64,000 nucleotides of DNA from Sphingobium phenoxybenzoativorans (GCF_001757355.1 NZ_MINO01000001.1:62001-126000), one strand, 5' to 3'; positions 17,620-26,425 are shown, numbered from the stretch's first letter. Translations and numbers: made by a program. The notes: generated by a model not told the origin, from the sequence alone.

Positions 17620-18510
17620 TCACTCGATCATGGCCCCGTCATGATGTTCGCCATGGCCGCCGGTCATGACCGCCGCCACGCTGCCCAGATAGCCAAGCTG
17701 CGTCGCCTTGAACACGGTCTGGCTGCGGTTCACCGCCTCCAGCTTGGTAGCGGCGTTGTGGATGTGGAACCGCACCGTGGCGCAGCTCCGGCCAAGGATC
17801 ATCGCGATCTCGACATCGGTCTTGCCGACCGCCGCCCAGCGCAGGCATTCGACCTCGCGCTTGGAAAGGCGGCAATTTTTGGGAATCCAGGGACGATGGC
17901 TCGTCACCCGCGAATATCCGCCGATGAAACGCCGGCTGTGATATTCCAACTGGTCGGCATAAAGCTCGAACTCGCGGGACAGGTCCTTACGGCCATTGTC
18001 GAGCGGGGAAAAGCTGACCACGCCAATCTGGCCGAAGGGCAGGTGGATCGGTACTACAATAACCGACTGCGCATTCACCAGCTCGTCGAAATGCGACAGG
18101 TCGATCTGGTCGAGCAGCGGATTGGGCGCGCGGGTGTAGATGCCTGCGGCATTCACCCAGAAGGGATCGCTTTCATAGCGGCATGCGAAGGGCAGGGGAG
18201 AGCTTAGCGCCAGGAGTGGCTTCTTCCACCATTGCTCCTTGGATGTCGGCCATCCGAATATGCTATGCGCCAGCACATTGCCGTCCGCGTCGCACATCGG
18301 CATCTTGGATGCGATATTGGCGCAGGCCGCGACCTGGAAGTTCCCTATGTCGCGCGCTATGTCGCGCAGGGCCTCCGCGGCGGGCCGTATATCGGCCGGC
18401 GTCGCAATAGCGGTGGGGACATGCCTGCTAGAAGGGATATCGGCGCCGGCTGTGGCCTGTGTCGCACTTCCGTCCATGCAGGCGGTGAGTGTATCGCCTG
18501 AACTCTCCAT
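17620..18510 (-). CDS. LuxR-type transcriptional regulator
   Basis: 296 residues. The C-terminal helix-turn-helix (about 220-280) has the LuxR/GerE pattern LSKREVECLRWAAVGKTDVE, then ILGRSCATVRFHIHNAATKL. The N-terminal ~200 residues form an autoinducer-binding-like or GAF-like sensor domain, with the ligand unknown. No LuxI-type synthase is visible nearby, so a pathway intermediate may be the signal (inference). It lies between the degradation operon at 10.4-17.4 kb and the acyl-CoA dehydrogenase at 18.7 kb, and two dyads lie just upstream of its start. Confidence 0.88.
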   Translation of the reverse strand: MESSGDTLTACMDGSATQATAGADIPSSRHVPTAIATPADIRPAAEALRDIARDIGNFQVAACANIASKMPMCDADGNVLAHSIFGWPTSKEQWWKKPLLALSSPLPFACRYESDPFWVNAAGIYTRAPNPLLDQIDLSHFDELVNAQSVIVVPIHLPFGQIGVVSFSPLDNGRKDLSREFELYADQLEYHSRRFIGGYSRVTSHRPWIPKNCRLSKREVECLRWAAVGKTDVEIAMILGRSCATVRFHIHNAATKLEAVNRSQTVFKATQLGYLGSVAAVMTGGHGEHHDGAMIE

Positions 18511-18519
18511 GTGGATTAA

Positions 18520-18577
18520 GATACGCCTGACCGGTTAACGTATCAAGTCATCCAAAACCTCGGACTAGTGCTAGGTT
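18520..18577. promoter_or_regulatory. Two dyad elements between luxR-type gene and acyl-CoA dehydrogenase
   Basis: First dyad: GATACG (18520-18525) and CGTATC (18539-18544), perfect arms 13 bases apart. Second dyad: 18556-18577, arms AACCT and AGGTT around a central ACTAGT, 18 of 22 positions symmetric. Both lie in the short divergent promoter region, upstream of the regulator on one side and the acyl-CoA dehydrogenase on the other. They are candidate operators for the LuxR-type protein. Confidence 0.5.
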
Positions 18578-18709
18578 TTTCGGCTGACCGATGCGCAAAC
18601 TATCGGAAAAAGCAGGACGCCGATGTCCGCGAGCATGCTTATCCCTTCACAGGAACGATGCGGCAGCGCCCATTGGCGACCGCCGCAATGCTGTGAGGGG
18701 AACAGGAAG

Positions 18710-19816
18710 TTGAATTTCGATCTCAGCGAAGAGCAGGGGCTGCTGCGCGATCTGATCGAGAAGTTCGCCGGCGATCGTTATGATCCGGTCCGCCGCCTGG
18801 CCTATGTCCGCGAACCTTCGGGCTTCGATCCGGCAGGATGGGCCACCCTCGCCGACATGGGCGTTCTCGCCTTTCCCTTTGGCGAGGAGCTGGGCGGATT
18901 TGGCGGCGGCGGCGTCGAACTGATCACCATCATGGAGGCGATGGGCCGGGCGGTCGCGGTCGAGCCGCTGTTGCCGGTCGTCATCCTTGGCGGCGGACTG
19001 CTGGAACGGGCGGGCACAGAGGAACAGAAAGCCGAATGGCTCCCGCGCCTGATCTCTGGCGAGATTTCGGCGGCATTCGCGCATGGCGAGCACAGCGCGC
19101 GTTTCAATCAGGACCGGGTGACCGTGCGCGCCATGACGAATGGCGGCGGCGGGATGATCCTGGACGGCGCGAAGCATGCCGTTCTGGGCGGCGCTTTCGC
19201 CCAGATATTGCTGGTCTCCGCAGTCGATGCATCGGGTGACGTAGGACTCTATATGGTGCGCGGCGATGCGGAGGGTCTGCGCCGCCGGGACTATCGCCTT
19301 TCCGATGGGTCCGTCGCCAGCGACATCAGCTTCGTACATGTGAGGGCCGAGCCGATGGCCGGGGACATGGCGGCTATTGCGGCGACTCTGGGCGACGGAC
19401 GCTTGGCCGTTTGCGCCGAACTTGTCGGCCTGATGGGGATGATGTTCGACGCCACCCTGGACTATGTGAAGACGCGCCAGCAATTCGGGCAACCGATCGG
19501 CCATTTCCAGGCGATCCAGCACCGCATGGCCGACAATTACGCCCGGCTGGAGCTTGCCCGGTCGCAGCTTTACCGCGCCGCCGCGCTCGATGCATCCGAT
19601 CCCGCCCGCGAAGCGGCCATAGCTGGGGCCAAATCCTACATCAGCGCCAACGCCCTGTCGCTGGGCGAGGATGCGGTGCAACTGCATGGCGGCATCGGCA
19701 CGACCGAGGAATTGATGGTCGGGCAGGCGTTCAAGCGTGTGCTGATGCTGACATCCCTGTTCGGCGACAGCGATTGGGAACAGCGCCGCTATCTCGCGCT
19801 GACCGGCCGGGCATAA
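18710..19816 (+). CDS. Acyl-CoA dehydrogenase (2)
   Basis: 368 residues from TTG 18710, which begins the family-like LNFDLSEEQGLLRDLIEKFA. The frame is open back to ATG 18623, but the extra 29 residues look non-coding. GAGGGG lies about ten bases upstream of the TTG. The C-terminal QLHGGIGTTEELMVGQAFKR and FGQPIGHFQAIQHRMAD are typical. It belongs to the divergent steroid-type branch (FadE-like beta subunits), so pairing with the dehydrogenase at 14624 is possible. It is transcribed away from the regulator. Confidence 0.88.
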   Translation: MNFDLSEEQGLLRDLIEKFAGDRYDPVRRLAYVREPSGFDPAGWATLADMGVLAFPFGEELGGFGGGGVELITIMEAMGRAVAVEPLLPVVILGGGLLERAGTEEQKAEWLPRLISGEISAAFAHGEHSARFNQDRVTVRAMTNGGGGMILDGAKHAVLGGAFAQILLVSAVDASGDVGLYMVRGDAEGLRRRDYRLSDGSVASDISFVHVRAEPMAGDMAAIAATLGDGRLAVCAELVGLMGMMFDATLDYVKTRQQFGQPIGHFQAIQHRMADNYARLELARSQLYRAAALDASDPAREAAIAGAKSYISANALSLGEDAVQLHGGIGTTEELMVGQAFKRVLMLTSLFGDSDWEQRRYLALTGRA

Positions 19817-19838
19817 CGCCCGGTCCGGCCATCGCCGC

Positions 19839-20846
19839 TCAATCCGCCAGCTTCACCATCACCTTGCCGACATTGCCGCCGGAAAACAGCTTGCCATAGG
19901 CGGTCAGCGTATTTTCCAGCCCCTGGGTCGTGTCGAACGCCATGCCGACCTTTCCAGCCTCCAGCCAGGGCCGGGTCAGCCGGTTGATCTCTCCGCCCCG
20001 GAAATAGAAATCGGGTGAGAAGAAGCCAGCAATGGTCAACCGCTTCATCAGGATCAGGTCGAAATTGCGCGGTCCTTCGCGCTCCGCCTTGTCATAGGTG
20101 GAAATGAGGCCGCAGACCGCCACCCGCCCGTTCATCGCCATGTTCGGCAGCACAGCGTCCAGGATCGGCCCGCCCACGCAATCGAAATAGCAGTCGATCC
20201 CGCCCGGCGCGATCTCCGCCAGCGCGCGCCCCACATCCTGCGCCTTATAATCAATCGCCGCGTCCAGCCCCCATGTACCGGTCAGCAGCGCGCCTTTGTC
20301 CGGCCCGCCCGCAATGCCGATGACCCGGCATCCCATCGCCTTGGCGAACTGCGCCGCCAGCAGGCCGGTCGCGCCGGCGGCGGCGGATACCAGCACGGTT
20401 TCGCCCGGCCGCACCTTCCCATATTCGGTCAGGCCGACATAGGCGGTCCATCCGTTCGGGCCGAGCACGGCGAAATGCTGCCGCATGTCGGCTATGTCCT
20501 CGACCACCCAAATGTCGCCCATGTCGGGATAGAGCACGGAATAGTCCGCCCATTGGCCATAGGCGCGCACGATGTCGCCTTCCTTGAACCCCGCATGGCG
20601 CGACTGAACGACCCGGCTGAGGACGAAGCCGATGATCTTGCTGCCCAGCGGCGTGGGGTCCATGTAACTGTCCGTGCGCGGGGTCAGCCACATCCGCGTA
20701 CCCGCATCGAGGGAAAGCCACAGATTCTCGACGAGAAGCTGGTTCTCGCCGATTTCCGGCATCGCCTCCTCCTGCAAAGTGATGCCGGAAGCGAAATCGG
20801 TCCCCTGCGGATAGGCAGTAAGCTGCCAGAAACGGTTTATGCCCAA
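19839..20846 (-). CDS. CurA-like NADP-dependent MDR oxidoreductase (paralog 3)
   Basis: 335 residues, the third zinc-independent MDR enzyme of the window. The cofactor motif is AAAGATGLLAAQFAKAMG, followed by IAGGPDKG. The start is TTG 20846, preceded by GAGGA at seven bases; no in-frame ATG lies near. It converges on the acyl-CoA dehydrogenase, 22 bases apart, and appears to be a single-gene transcript. The three paralogs differ enough to suggest different substrates. Confidence 0.88.
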   Translation of the reverse strand: MGINRFWQLTAYPQGTDFASGITLQEEAMPEIGENQLLVENLWLSLDAGTRMWLTPRTDSYMDPTPLGSKIIGFVLSRVVQSRHAGFKEGDIVRAYGQWADYSVLYPDMGDIWVVEDIADMRQHFAVLGPNGWTAYVGLTEYGKVRPGETVLVSAAAGATGLLAAQFAKAMGCRVIGIAGGPDKGALLTGTWGLDAAIDYKAQDVGRALAEIAPGGIDCYFDCVGGPILDAVLPNMAMNGRVAVCGLISTYDKAEREGPRNFDLILMKRLTIAGFFSPDFYFRGGEINRLTRPWLEAGKVGMAFDTTQGLENTLTAYGKLFSGGNVGKVMVKLAD

Positions 20847-20997
20847 AGGTTCATCCTCTTGTGGTCGTCATGGGTTGTCTTGATTCCACCATGGTTGGTC
20901 CGGCGCGCCAAGACAGCTATGAGAAGCATCAATTGTGGACAGCGGCGCTGGCGGCCACAGCGATGGCAAGAATAGTAGGCGGATTGCGTAGCAGGCT

Positions 20998-21363
20998 ATG
21001 AGCGAGACATATCACAGGGTTATCGAAGCTTCGGCTGTCGAGGAGAAGGCGATGCTGCCCTTCATCGTCAATCGCTGGCCGGTATTTCTGTGCCGCGAGG
21101 AAGGGACGATCCACGCGATCATCAATCGCTGCACCCATGCCGCCGCCGAACTGGCGCCGGCTGGCCGCGTCCGCCGGGGATCGGTCATGTGCCCGCTGCA
21201 CGGCGCGCGGTTCAAACTGGACAGCGGCGAATGCCTTGGCGGCGTCAATTACAAGCCGTTGAAAATCTTCCCCTGGCGGGAGACGGAGGACGGCTGGATA
21301 GAGGTCGCCGTGCCGGATGAAGCGCCCGGCATGGAGCATCTGCCGGTCAAGGCGCTGGTCTAG
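20998..21363 (+). CDS. Rieske [2Fe-2S] ferredoxin
   Basis: 121 residues. Cluster ligands are Cys45-x-His47 (CTHAAAE) and Cys65-x2-His68 (CPLHGARF). It is a soluble electron carrier of the type that serves Rieske oxygenases and might serve either oxygenase of the cluster; the partner reductase is not adjacent. It is followed by a regulator gene after 105 bases. The function is inferred from motif and context. Confidence 0.9.
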   Translation: MSETYHRVIEASAVEEKAMLPFIVNRWPVFLCREEGTIHAIINRCTHAAAELAPAGRVRRGSVMCPLHGARFKLDSGECLGGVNYKPLKIFPWRETEDGWIEVAVPDEAPGMEHLPVKALV

Positions 21364-21468
21364 GCCATATCTCCCAAGGCTCCCGCTCACACGGGCCGAT
21401 CCCCTCCGGAAAGGGACGTAACGCATATGGCGGTTGCGTGTGCGGAGCCATGGCGACAATAAAGATGG

Positions 21469-21990
21469 ATGAATGCGGACGAAACATCGGGTCAGGCGCG
21501 CGACCGCTATATCCAGACCTTCGGGGACGTTGCGGCCCGTGACTATCTTCCCACCATCGCCGGACGCATCGCGGCCCTCCTTTATGTCAGTAACGGTCCT
21601 GTCAGCTTCGGCGCGCTGGAGCGGGAACTGGGCGTAAGCCGCGGCTCAATCAGCACGAATACGCGGCTGTTGGAGGAACTGGGCACGATCGAACGGGTCG
21701 AGGTGGAGGGCGCTCGCGGCCATTATTTCCGCGCCGCGCCGAATGCGGGCGCTCGAACGGCGGAATATCATCTTCAGAGAACCGAGACGGCTTTGGATAT
21801 GATCCGGGCCGCCAGCGCCGAAATGAGGACCGAGGGCCAGGACCTGTCGCCCGAAATCCTGGGGAAAATGCAGGCGATCGAGATTTTCTACGAAAAATGG
21901 GTGAAGCATCTCCGGGCATTTCGCGACGAGATGGCGGCCGGCGATCCCATCACACCGCCCAGCGCAGGGGCAGGGACTCGCAGGAGTTGA
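21469..21990 (+). CDS. GbsR/MarR-type transcriptional regulator
   Basis: 173 residues. The winged helix covers about 45-105 with VSFGALERELGVSRGSISTN as helix-turn-helix, and the C-terminal helical part probably serves dimerisation. Family members are repressors that respond to small molecules. The 3' end overlaps the converging P450 gene by 41 bases. A likely target is the perfect palindrome upstream of the P450 start at 23191, though another regulator could bind it (inference). Confidence 0.82.
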   Translation: MNADETSGQARDRYIQTFGDVAARDYLPTIAGRIAALLYVSNGPVSFGALERELGVSRGSISTNTRLLEELGTIERVEVEGARGHYFRAAPNAGARTAEYHLQRTETALDMIRAASAEMRTEGQDLSPEILGKMQAIEIFYEKWVKHLRAFRDEMAAGDPITPPSAGAGTRRS

Positions 21991-23158
21991 TGAGGCTGGT
22001 CGTAAAGACGGGCGGATCGTCTGGATCGAGCGTGAATTCGGGAATGCGGGTCAGCCATTCCTGCAGGAATATCGCAATCTCTCGCTGAGACAGCACACGG
22101 CCCGGACAGGCATGAATGCCCGTACCCCAGGCGGTATGGCGCGGCGAGGCGCGGGCGAAATCGACATCGAGCGGACGTTCCGTCGCATGGTCGTCCAACC
22201 CGCCAAGCGCCATGGGCAGCAACACCATGTCATCCTTGTGGAATGTGACGCCGCCATAGGCGACATCCTGTTTCACGATCCGGGCGATATTGCTGATCCC
22301 GAAACGCCTTGCCAGTTCCTGGACGGCGTTGGGGATCAAGTCCGGCTGATCGCGCAACTGGCGGCGGTGGTCGGGATGGGTGGCGAGGAAATGCGCGATG
22401 AATGCCATCATCGACGCCACGGTATCAAGGCCGCCGGTCAGCAGCAGCAGGCACATGCTGAACACATCCTCATCCGAAAGGGGGGCATCCCCAACCCGGC
22501 CGTGGATCGTCGCGCTCAGTGGGTCGTCGCCCGGCCGGACCCGTCGCTCGGCGATCCAGTGGCGGATATAGCTGGACAGCGCCTCCCACGCTTCCGCGCT
22601 GCCCGGATAATGGGGTTTTGACGCCAGTACGGCGTGACTGCGCAGCATTTCCAGATCATCTTCCGGCAACCGCATCATCGTCAGGAATGCGATGATCGGC
22701 ATGGTTCCTGCGAAATCCTTCACAAACTCGCAGCCGCCCTGCGGCTTCACCCCTTCGATAAGGTCGATCGCCACCGCCCGCGCCTTCGCCTCGATCTCGG
22801 CCAGCGCGCGGGGTATGAAGAACGGCATCATCAGGCGGCGGTATGGCGTATGTTCGGGCGGATCGAGCTGCAGCGGGATCAGGCGCGGAACAACGCCGCG
22901 CGGGATGACGAACTCCGCATTGGAAAAATGCGCGCTGTCCGCCTGGATGGCGATCAGGTCCTCCAGGCGGGTGACGACCCAATGGCCGCCATGCCGCGGC
23001 GTCCAGAAGATCGCAGGGCGGTCGTCCTGCGCGTTTTCCTTCCAGTAACGGTGAATGTCGCCATCCGGCCGGTCGCATCGCGCCATGTCGAAATCGATCA
23101 CCAGCCCGTCCGGGACATGATCGGGAATTGCGGTGCTGACGGCGACTTGGTTCAACAT
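21950..23158 (-). CDS. Cytochrome P450, P450cam (CYP101)-like
   Basis: 402 residues, similar along its length to camphor 5-exo-hydroxylase, for example VIDFDMA near the start, GGHWVVTR, and EWLTRIPEFTLDP near the end. The I-helix acid-alcohol pair is in TGGLDTVASM. The ExxR motif is ELAR. The heme ligand is Cys351 in WGTGIHACPG, where the usual Phe is Trp. It is soluble and needs a [2Fe-2S] ferredoxin and reductase; a putidaredoxin-reductase-like gene lies at 39501. A monocyclic or bicyclic terpenoid or similar compact substrate is plausible. Confidence 0.92.
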   Translation of the reverse strand: MLNQVAVSTAIPDHVPDGLVIDFDMARCDRPDGDIHRYWKENAQDDRPAIFWTPRHGGHWVVTRLEDLIAIQADSAHFSNAEFVIPRGVVPRLIPLQLDPPEHTPYRRLMMPFFIPRALAEIEAKARAVAIDLIEGVKPQGGCEFVKDFAGTMPIIAFLTMMRLPEDDLEMLRSHAVLASKPHYPGSAEAWEALSSYIRHWIAERRVRPGDDPLSATIHGRVGDAPLSDEDVFSMCLLLLTGGLDTVASMMAFIAHFLATHPDHRRQLRDQPDLIPNAVQELARRFGISNIARIVKQDVAYGGVTFHKDDMVLLPMALGGLDDHATERPLDVDFARASPRHTAWGTGIHACPGRVLSQREIAIFLQEWLTRIPEFTLDPDDPPVFTTSLINSCESLPLRWAV

Positions 23159-23190
23159 CCTGATCCTCTCTCAACCACGAACGGCAATTT

Positions 23191-23210
23191 TGTTTAGTCA
23201 TGACTAAACA
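23191..23210. promoter_or_regulatory. Perfect 20-bp palindromic operator candidate
   Basis: TGTTTAGTCATGACTAAACA is its own reverse complement over all 20 bases. It lies 32 bases upstream of the P450 start codon, inside the expected promoter. This is the size and symmetry of a site for a dimeric winged-helix or TetR-type repressor. Confidence 0.7.
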
Positions 23211-23631
23211 ATATGATCCAGCAAGTCCAGGGAGATTGTCAGGATTGCATGCATTGTCGGATTTTTGACCGGATTTTGCACGACGCTAAATGCACGGAAA
23301 GCTATGCATGTCCTACGATGGCCCGCACATGTTACGATGCTTCGGTTAAAGCGATATCGGGGCGCATATGGTGAAAATAGCTGCCATAAACTCTCTTGAA
23401 ACTGCCATTAAGAGCATGATTTTTTACAATGTGGACGCGAGAGAGGGGCGGCCGGGCAGGGGCTTTTGCGGCAGTCGGCCCGGATACGATGGCAACCCGC
23501 AACTTCCGCAACTTAGGAGGATCATTCTGCGCCGGGGGCGTCTTGGGTGTCCACTGGCCTGTTGAATGATTGCATGCTTATATGCCGGTTCGGAGTGGCG
23601 TTCATGATCCCGGCTTTCCACGGATTGGGGG
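23211..23631. other. Intergenic region without a supported gene
   Basis: About 420 bases between the P450 promoter and the exoribonuclease 3' end. One short plus-strand frame (23368-23565) has no family resemblance and a weak start. The DNA is less GC-rich than its surroundings. I see no RNA gene or clear terminator. It marks the border between the catabolic cluster and core genes. Confidence 0.5.
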
Positions 23632-24075
23632 TCAGCTCATGCAGAAATCCTTGAGCGCCCGCGCATCATGCAGGGCGTTATGCGGCGTCTTGCTGTTCAC
23701 AGATGCGCTGAACCCGGCCGCATTGATCAACTCCAGCCGCAGGCCGTTGATCGTGATCATATTCGCGGGACTCATGACCAGAAGATGGCAGAAATAGCCC
23801 AGATCATCGGGCCAGTCCGCGACGATCACCGGGTCGGGATCATTGGCCAGATAGGTCTCGATATATTGCGCTGCTTCCACCCTGCTCAACTGATGATCGA
23901 CGCCCGGAGGCACGAACCGCAGATAGGGGATGACGTTCCGCTCGACCCAGCTATGGATTTTGTCGGGCAGGGGAAGCGAGGTGTAGAATTCCTGGTCGCC
24001 ATATTCGGGCACGAGAGCCAGGCTGATCAGTTCGCCGCCAAAACCGTTAAACTCTGTATCAAGGAAATATCGCAT
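23632..24075 (-). CDS. DEDDh 3'-5' exoribonuclease (Rv2179c-like)
   Basis: 147 residues of the small DEDDh RNase family. The acidic motifs are DTEFNGFGGELIS near the N-terminus, VADWPDDLGYF in the middle and HNALHDARALK at the end. It resembles the polyadenylate-preferring exoribonuclease Rv2179c of mycobacteria. It is a single gene, divergent from a methyltransferase. Role: RNA trimming or turnover (from family knowledge). Confidence 0.85.
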   Translation of the reverse strand: MRYFLDTEFNGFGGELISLALVPEYGDQEFYTSLPLPDKIHSWVERNVIPYLRFVPPGVDHQLSRVEAAQYIETYLANDPDPVIVADWPDDLGYFCHLLVMSPANMITINGLRLELINAAGFSASVNSKTPHNALHDARALKDFCMS

Positions 24076-24218
24076 GCCCGCCGCTATGGAGACGCCCGCC
24101 GCGACCGTAAACCCTTCATCGCCCGGTGCCGGGATCGACGCGCCTAAATTGCTTTGGCGATGTCCTTCGAGGCGCTAGCAGCCTTGCGTCCCATTCCTTC
24201 AATGAAAGTCCTGCCGTC

Positions 24219-24893
24219 ATGCAACTCCGTGAACTGATTGGATCGGCCCAGGTCCCCGGCGGAGAGGAATTGAGACTCTACCGGCGGGGCAGGGACTTCA
24301 TGATCGTGCTCGACCGCAACGAGCTGATGAGCAGCCGGATGAGCGGGTCGGAGGAGGCGCTGGCCGACATGACCTTTGACCGGCTGGCGGGGCGCAAGGC
24401 GACCCATTGGCTGATCGGCGGATATGGCATGGGCTTCACCCTGCGCGCCGCGCTCGCCAGATTGGACGGCGGAGCGCAAGTCACGGTAGCGGAACTGGTC
24501 CCCGAAATCCTCCAATGGGCGCGGGGACCGATGGCGGAACTGGCCGCAGGCTGCCTCGATGATCCCCGCGTCCGCATCGTTCAGGATGATGTGGCGGAGG
24601 TCATCGCTGCAGGGCGCGGAGCATATGATGCGATTCTGCTGGATGTCGACAATGGCCCGGATGGCCTGACGCGGCAGGGCAATGACCGGCTTTATTCGGC
24701 GCAGGGGCTTTCGGCTGCCATAGCGGCGCTAAAGCCGGGCGGCGTGCTGGCGATCTGGTCGGCCGCGCCGGACAACGCCTTTGCGCGGCGTCTCGCAAAT
24801 GCGGGTCTGGCCGTCGAGGAAGTCGGCGTCCGCGCGCGCAGCAACGGCAAAGGTCCGCGTCACGTCATCTGGTTCGGCACGAAGCGGCGATAG
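24219..24893 (+). CDS. Spermidine-synthase-like methyltransferase-fold protein
   Basis: 224 residues from ATG 24219; the frame is open to 24126 but the family similarity starts at MQLRELIG. It has the Rossmann fold of polyamine synthases and SAM-dependent methyltransferases: LIGGYGMGFTLRAAL (motif I), VTVAELVPEILQWAR, and DAILLDVDNGPD. The polyamine-binding residues of true spermidine synthases are not obvious, so spermidine synthesis is not claimed. A hairpin terminator follows within about 20 bases. Confidence 0.82.
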   Translation: MQLRELIGSAQVPGGEELRLYRRGRDFMIVLDRNELMSSRMSGSEEALADMTFDRLAGRKATHWLIGGYGMGFTLRAALARLDGGAQVTVAELVPEILQWARGPMAELAAGCLDDPRVRIVQDDVAEVIAAGRGAYDAILLDVDNGPDGLTRQGNDRLYSAQGLSAAIAALKPGGVLAIWSAAPDNAFARRLANAGLAVEEVGVRARSNGKGPRHVIWFGTKRR

Positions 24894-24906
24894 AGGGATA
24901 TGGCAA

Positions 24907-24946
24907 AGAAAAAGGCCGCCCGGTCTCCCGGACGGCCCTAATTCTT
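24907..24946. terminator. Bidirectional rho-independent terminator
   Basis: The stem GGCCGCCCGG (24914-24923) pairs with CCGGACGGCC (24928-24937), with one G-U. It is flanked by an A-run on the left and T-rich sequence on the right. On the minus strand the hairpin is followed by TTTTTCTTT, ending the ribosomal operon; on the plus strand it ends the methyltransferase transcript. Confidence 0.85.
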
Positions 24947-24964
24947 TCACGGTCGATGAAGCGC

Positions 24965-25570
24965 TCAGGCTTCCTCTTCCGAACCTTCTTCCTCGTCGGT
25001 GCGCGCAGAGGCGATCTCGCCCGGCTCGGCGTTGGGATCATAATCCTCGGTGAAGCCCGACTCGTCCTTTTCGAACAGGCTGGCCATCACGTCCACGCCG
25101 TCCTTCTGCAACTCGGCTTCTTCCGGCGACCGCGCGACGTTCACCTGGATGGTGACGGCGACTTCCGGGTGCAGCGCGACCTTGACGTCGAACAGGCCAA
25201 GCGTCTTGATCGGGCGCTCTAGGACGATCATCGCCTTGGTCACGATCTTGATGCCTTCGGCGTCAAGCGCTTCGATGATGTCGCGGACCGAAACGGAACC
25301 GTAAAGCGCGCCGGCATTGGACGACTGGCGGATCAGTACGACCTGCTTGCCATCGACGCCCTTGGCTGCTGCTTCGGCGTCGGAACGGCGGGCAGCATTG
25401 TCGGCTTCGATCTTCGCCCGGTTGGCCTCAAACACCTTCTTGTTGGCGTTGTTTGACCGGAGGGCCTTCTTGTTGGGGAGCAGGAAGTTGCGGGCGTAAC
25501 CGTCCTTGACGGTCACGATGTCGCCAATGGCGCCGAGCTTCTCGATCCTTTCGAGCAGAATGATTTCCAT
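24965..25570 (-). CDS. rplI: 50S ribosomal protein L9
   Basis: 201 residues. The N-terminal signature MEIILLERIEKLGAIGDIV and GYARNFLLPNKKA are diagnostic of L9. A typical L9 has about 150 residues; this one has an acidic C-terminal tail of about 50 residues (DESGFTEDYDPNAEPGE and a Glu-rich end), as is common in sphingomonads. It binds 23S rRNA domain V. It is the last gene of rpsF-rpsR-rplI, 13 bases after rpsR. Confidence 0.98.
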   Translation of the reverse strand: MEIILLERIEKLGAIGDIVTVKDGYARNFLLPNKKALRSNNANKKVFEANRAKIEADNAARRSDAEAAAKGVDGKQVVLIRQSSNAGALYGSVSVRDIIEALDAEGIKIVTKAMIVLERPIKTLGLFDVKVALHPEVAVTIQVNVARSPEEAELQKDGVDVMASLFEKDESGFTEDYDPNAEPGEIASARTDEEEGSEEEA

Positions 25571-25583
25571 GGGGTCTACTCCC

Positions 25584-25808
25584 TCACTTCACGATGTAGG
25601 GCAGCAGGCCGAGATGCCGGGCGCGCTTGATCGCCTGGGCGAGTTCGCGCTGCTTCTTGGTGCTGACGGCGGTGATGCGGCTGGGAACGATCTTGCCACG
25701 CTCGGACACGAAGCCCTGGAGCAGACGAACGTCCTTATAGTCGATCTTGGGCGCATCCTTCGCGGCGAAGGGGCAGCTCTTGCGGCGGCGGAAAAAGGGG
25801 CGTGCCAT
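25584..25808 (-). CDS. rpsR: 30S ribosomal protein S18
   Basis: 74 residues with [27 protein letters not shown] and [19 protein letters not shown], the S18 signature. It binds S6 on the platform of the small subunit. It lies between rpsF (14 bases upstream) and rplI, the standard order. Confidence 0.98.
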   Translation of the reverse strand: MARPFFRRRKSCPFAAKDAPKIDYKDVRLLQGFVSERGKIVPSRITAVSTKKQRELAQAIKRARHLGLLPYIVK

Positions 25809-25822
25809 TGTCTCTCTACTCC

Positions 25823-26254
25823 TTATTCGCCGATTTCATCACGGTCGCGGCGGGGGCGATCCCCACGATCTTCGCGCGGGCCGCGCGGGCCGCGGTCGCC
25901 ACGATCTCCGCGGTCGCCACGCTCGCTGCGTTCCTGCTTGCGCATCATCGCGGACGGGCCGGTTTCCAGCTCGTCGACCTTTACGGTCATATAGCGGATG
26001 ATGTCTTCGTTGATCTGGGTCTGGCGCTCCAGCTCGGCGACCACGCCTGCGGGCGCGTCGATGTTGAGCATCACATAGTGCGCTTTGCGGTTCTTGGCGA
26101 TCTTGTACGCCAGGCTGCGCAGGCCCCAGGTCTCGGTCTTGGTGACCTTGCCGTTATTGTCTTCGATGATCTTGGTGGCGGTTTCCGCCAGCGCGTCCAC
26201 CTGCGCCTGTGCCAGATCCTGGCGCGCAAGGAACACGTGCTCGTACAGAGCCAT
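25823..26254 (-). CDS. rpsF: 30S ribosomal protein S6
   Basis: 143 residues from the ATG at 26254 ([14 protein letters not shown]), with AAGGA seven bases upstream; an in-frame start five codons earlier is less likely. It contains [20 protein letters not shown]. The C-terminal third is a highly charged Arg/Asp/Gly-rich tail ([18 protein letters not shown]), longer than in E. coli. First gene of the ribosomal operon. Confidence 0.97.
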   Translation of the reverse strand: MALYEHVFLARQDLAQAQVDALAETATKIIEDNNGKVTKTETWGLRSLAYKIAKNRKAHYVMLNIDAPAGVVAELERQTQINEDIIRYMTVKVDELETGPSAMMRKQERSERGDRGDRGDRGPRGPREDRGDRPRRDRDEIGE

Positions 26255-26397
26255 GCTGCTTTCCTTCATCTTGGCCGATCGCTGACGCCGCCCGATGCGA
26301 ACGCCCCTCCGGCTATCGTCTCATATTTTCGCGCCCGGCAAAGTCTCCCCGCCGTTTGCGAAGGCGCGCCTATGGCTGATCTTGCCTCCAAATGCAA

Positions 26398-26425
26398 GCG
26401 CCTCCGGGGATAATCCCGGAGGCGC
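26398..26425. terminator. Hairpin downstream of the RcnB-like gene
   Basis: GCGCCTCCGG (26398-26407) and CCGGAGGCGC (26416-26425) are perfect reverse complements with an eight-base loop. It lies 21 bases beyond the minus-strand stop at 26447. There is no strong T-run, so termination may be partial. Confidence 0.6.
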
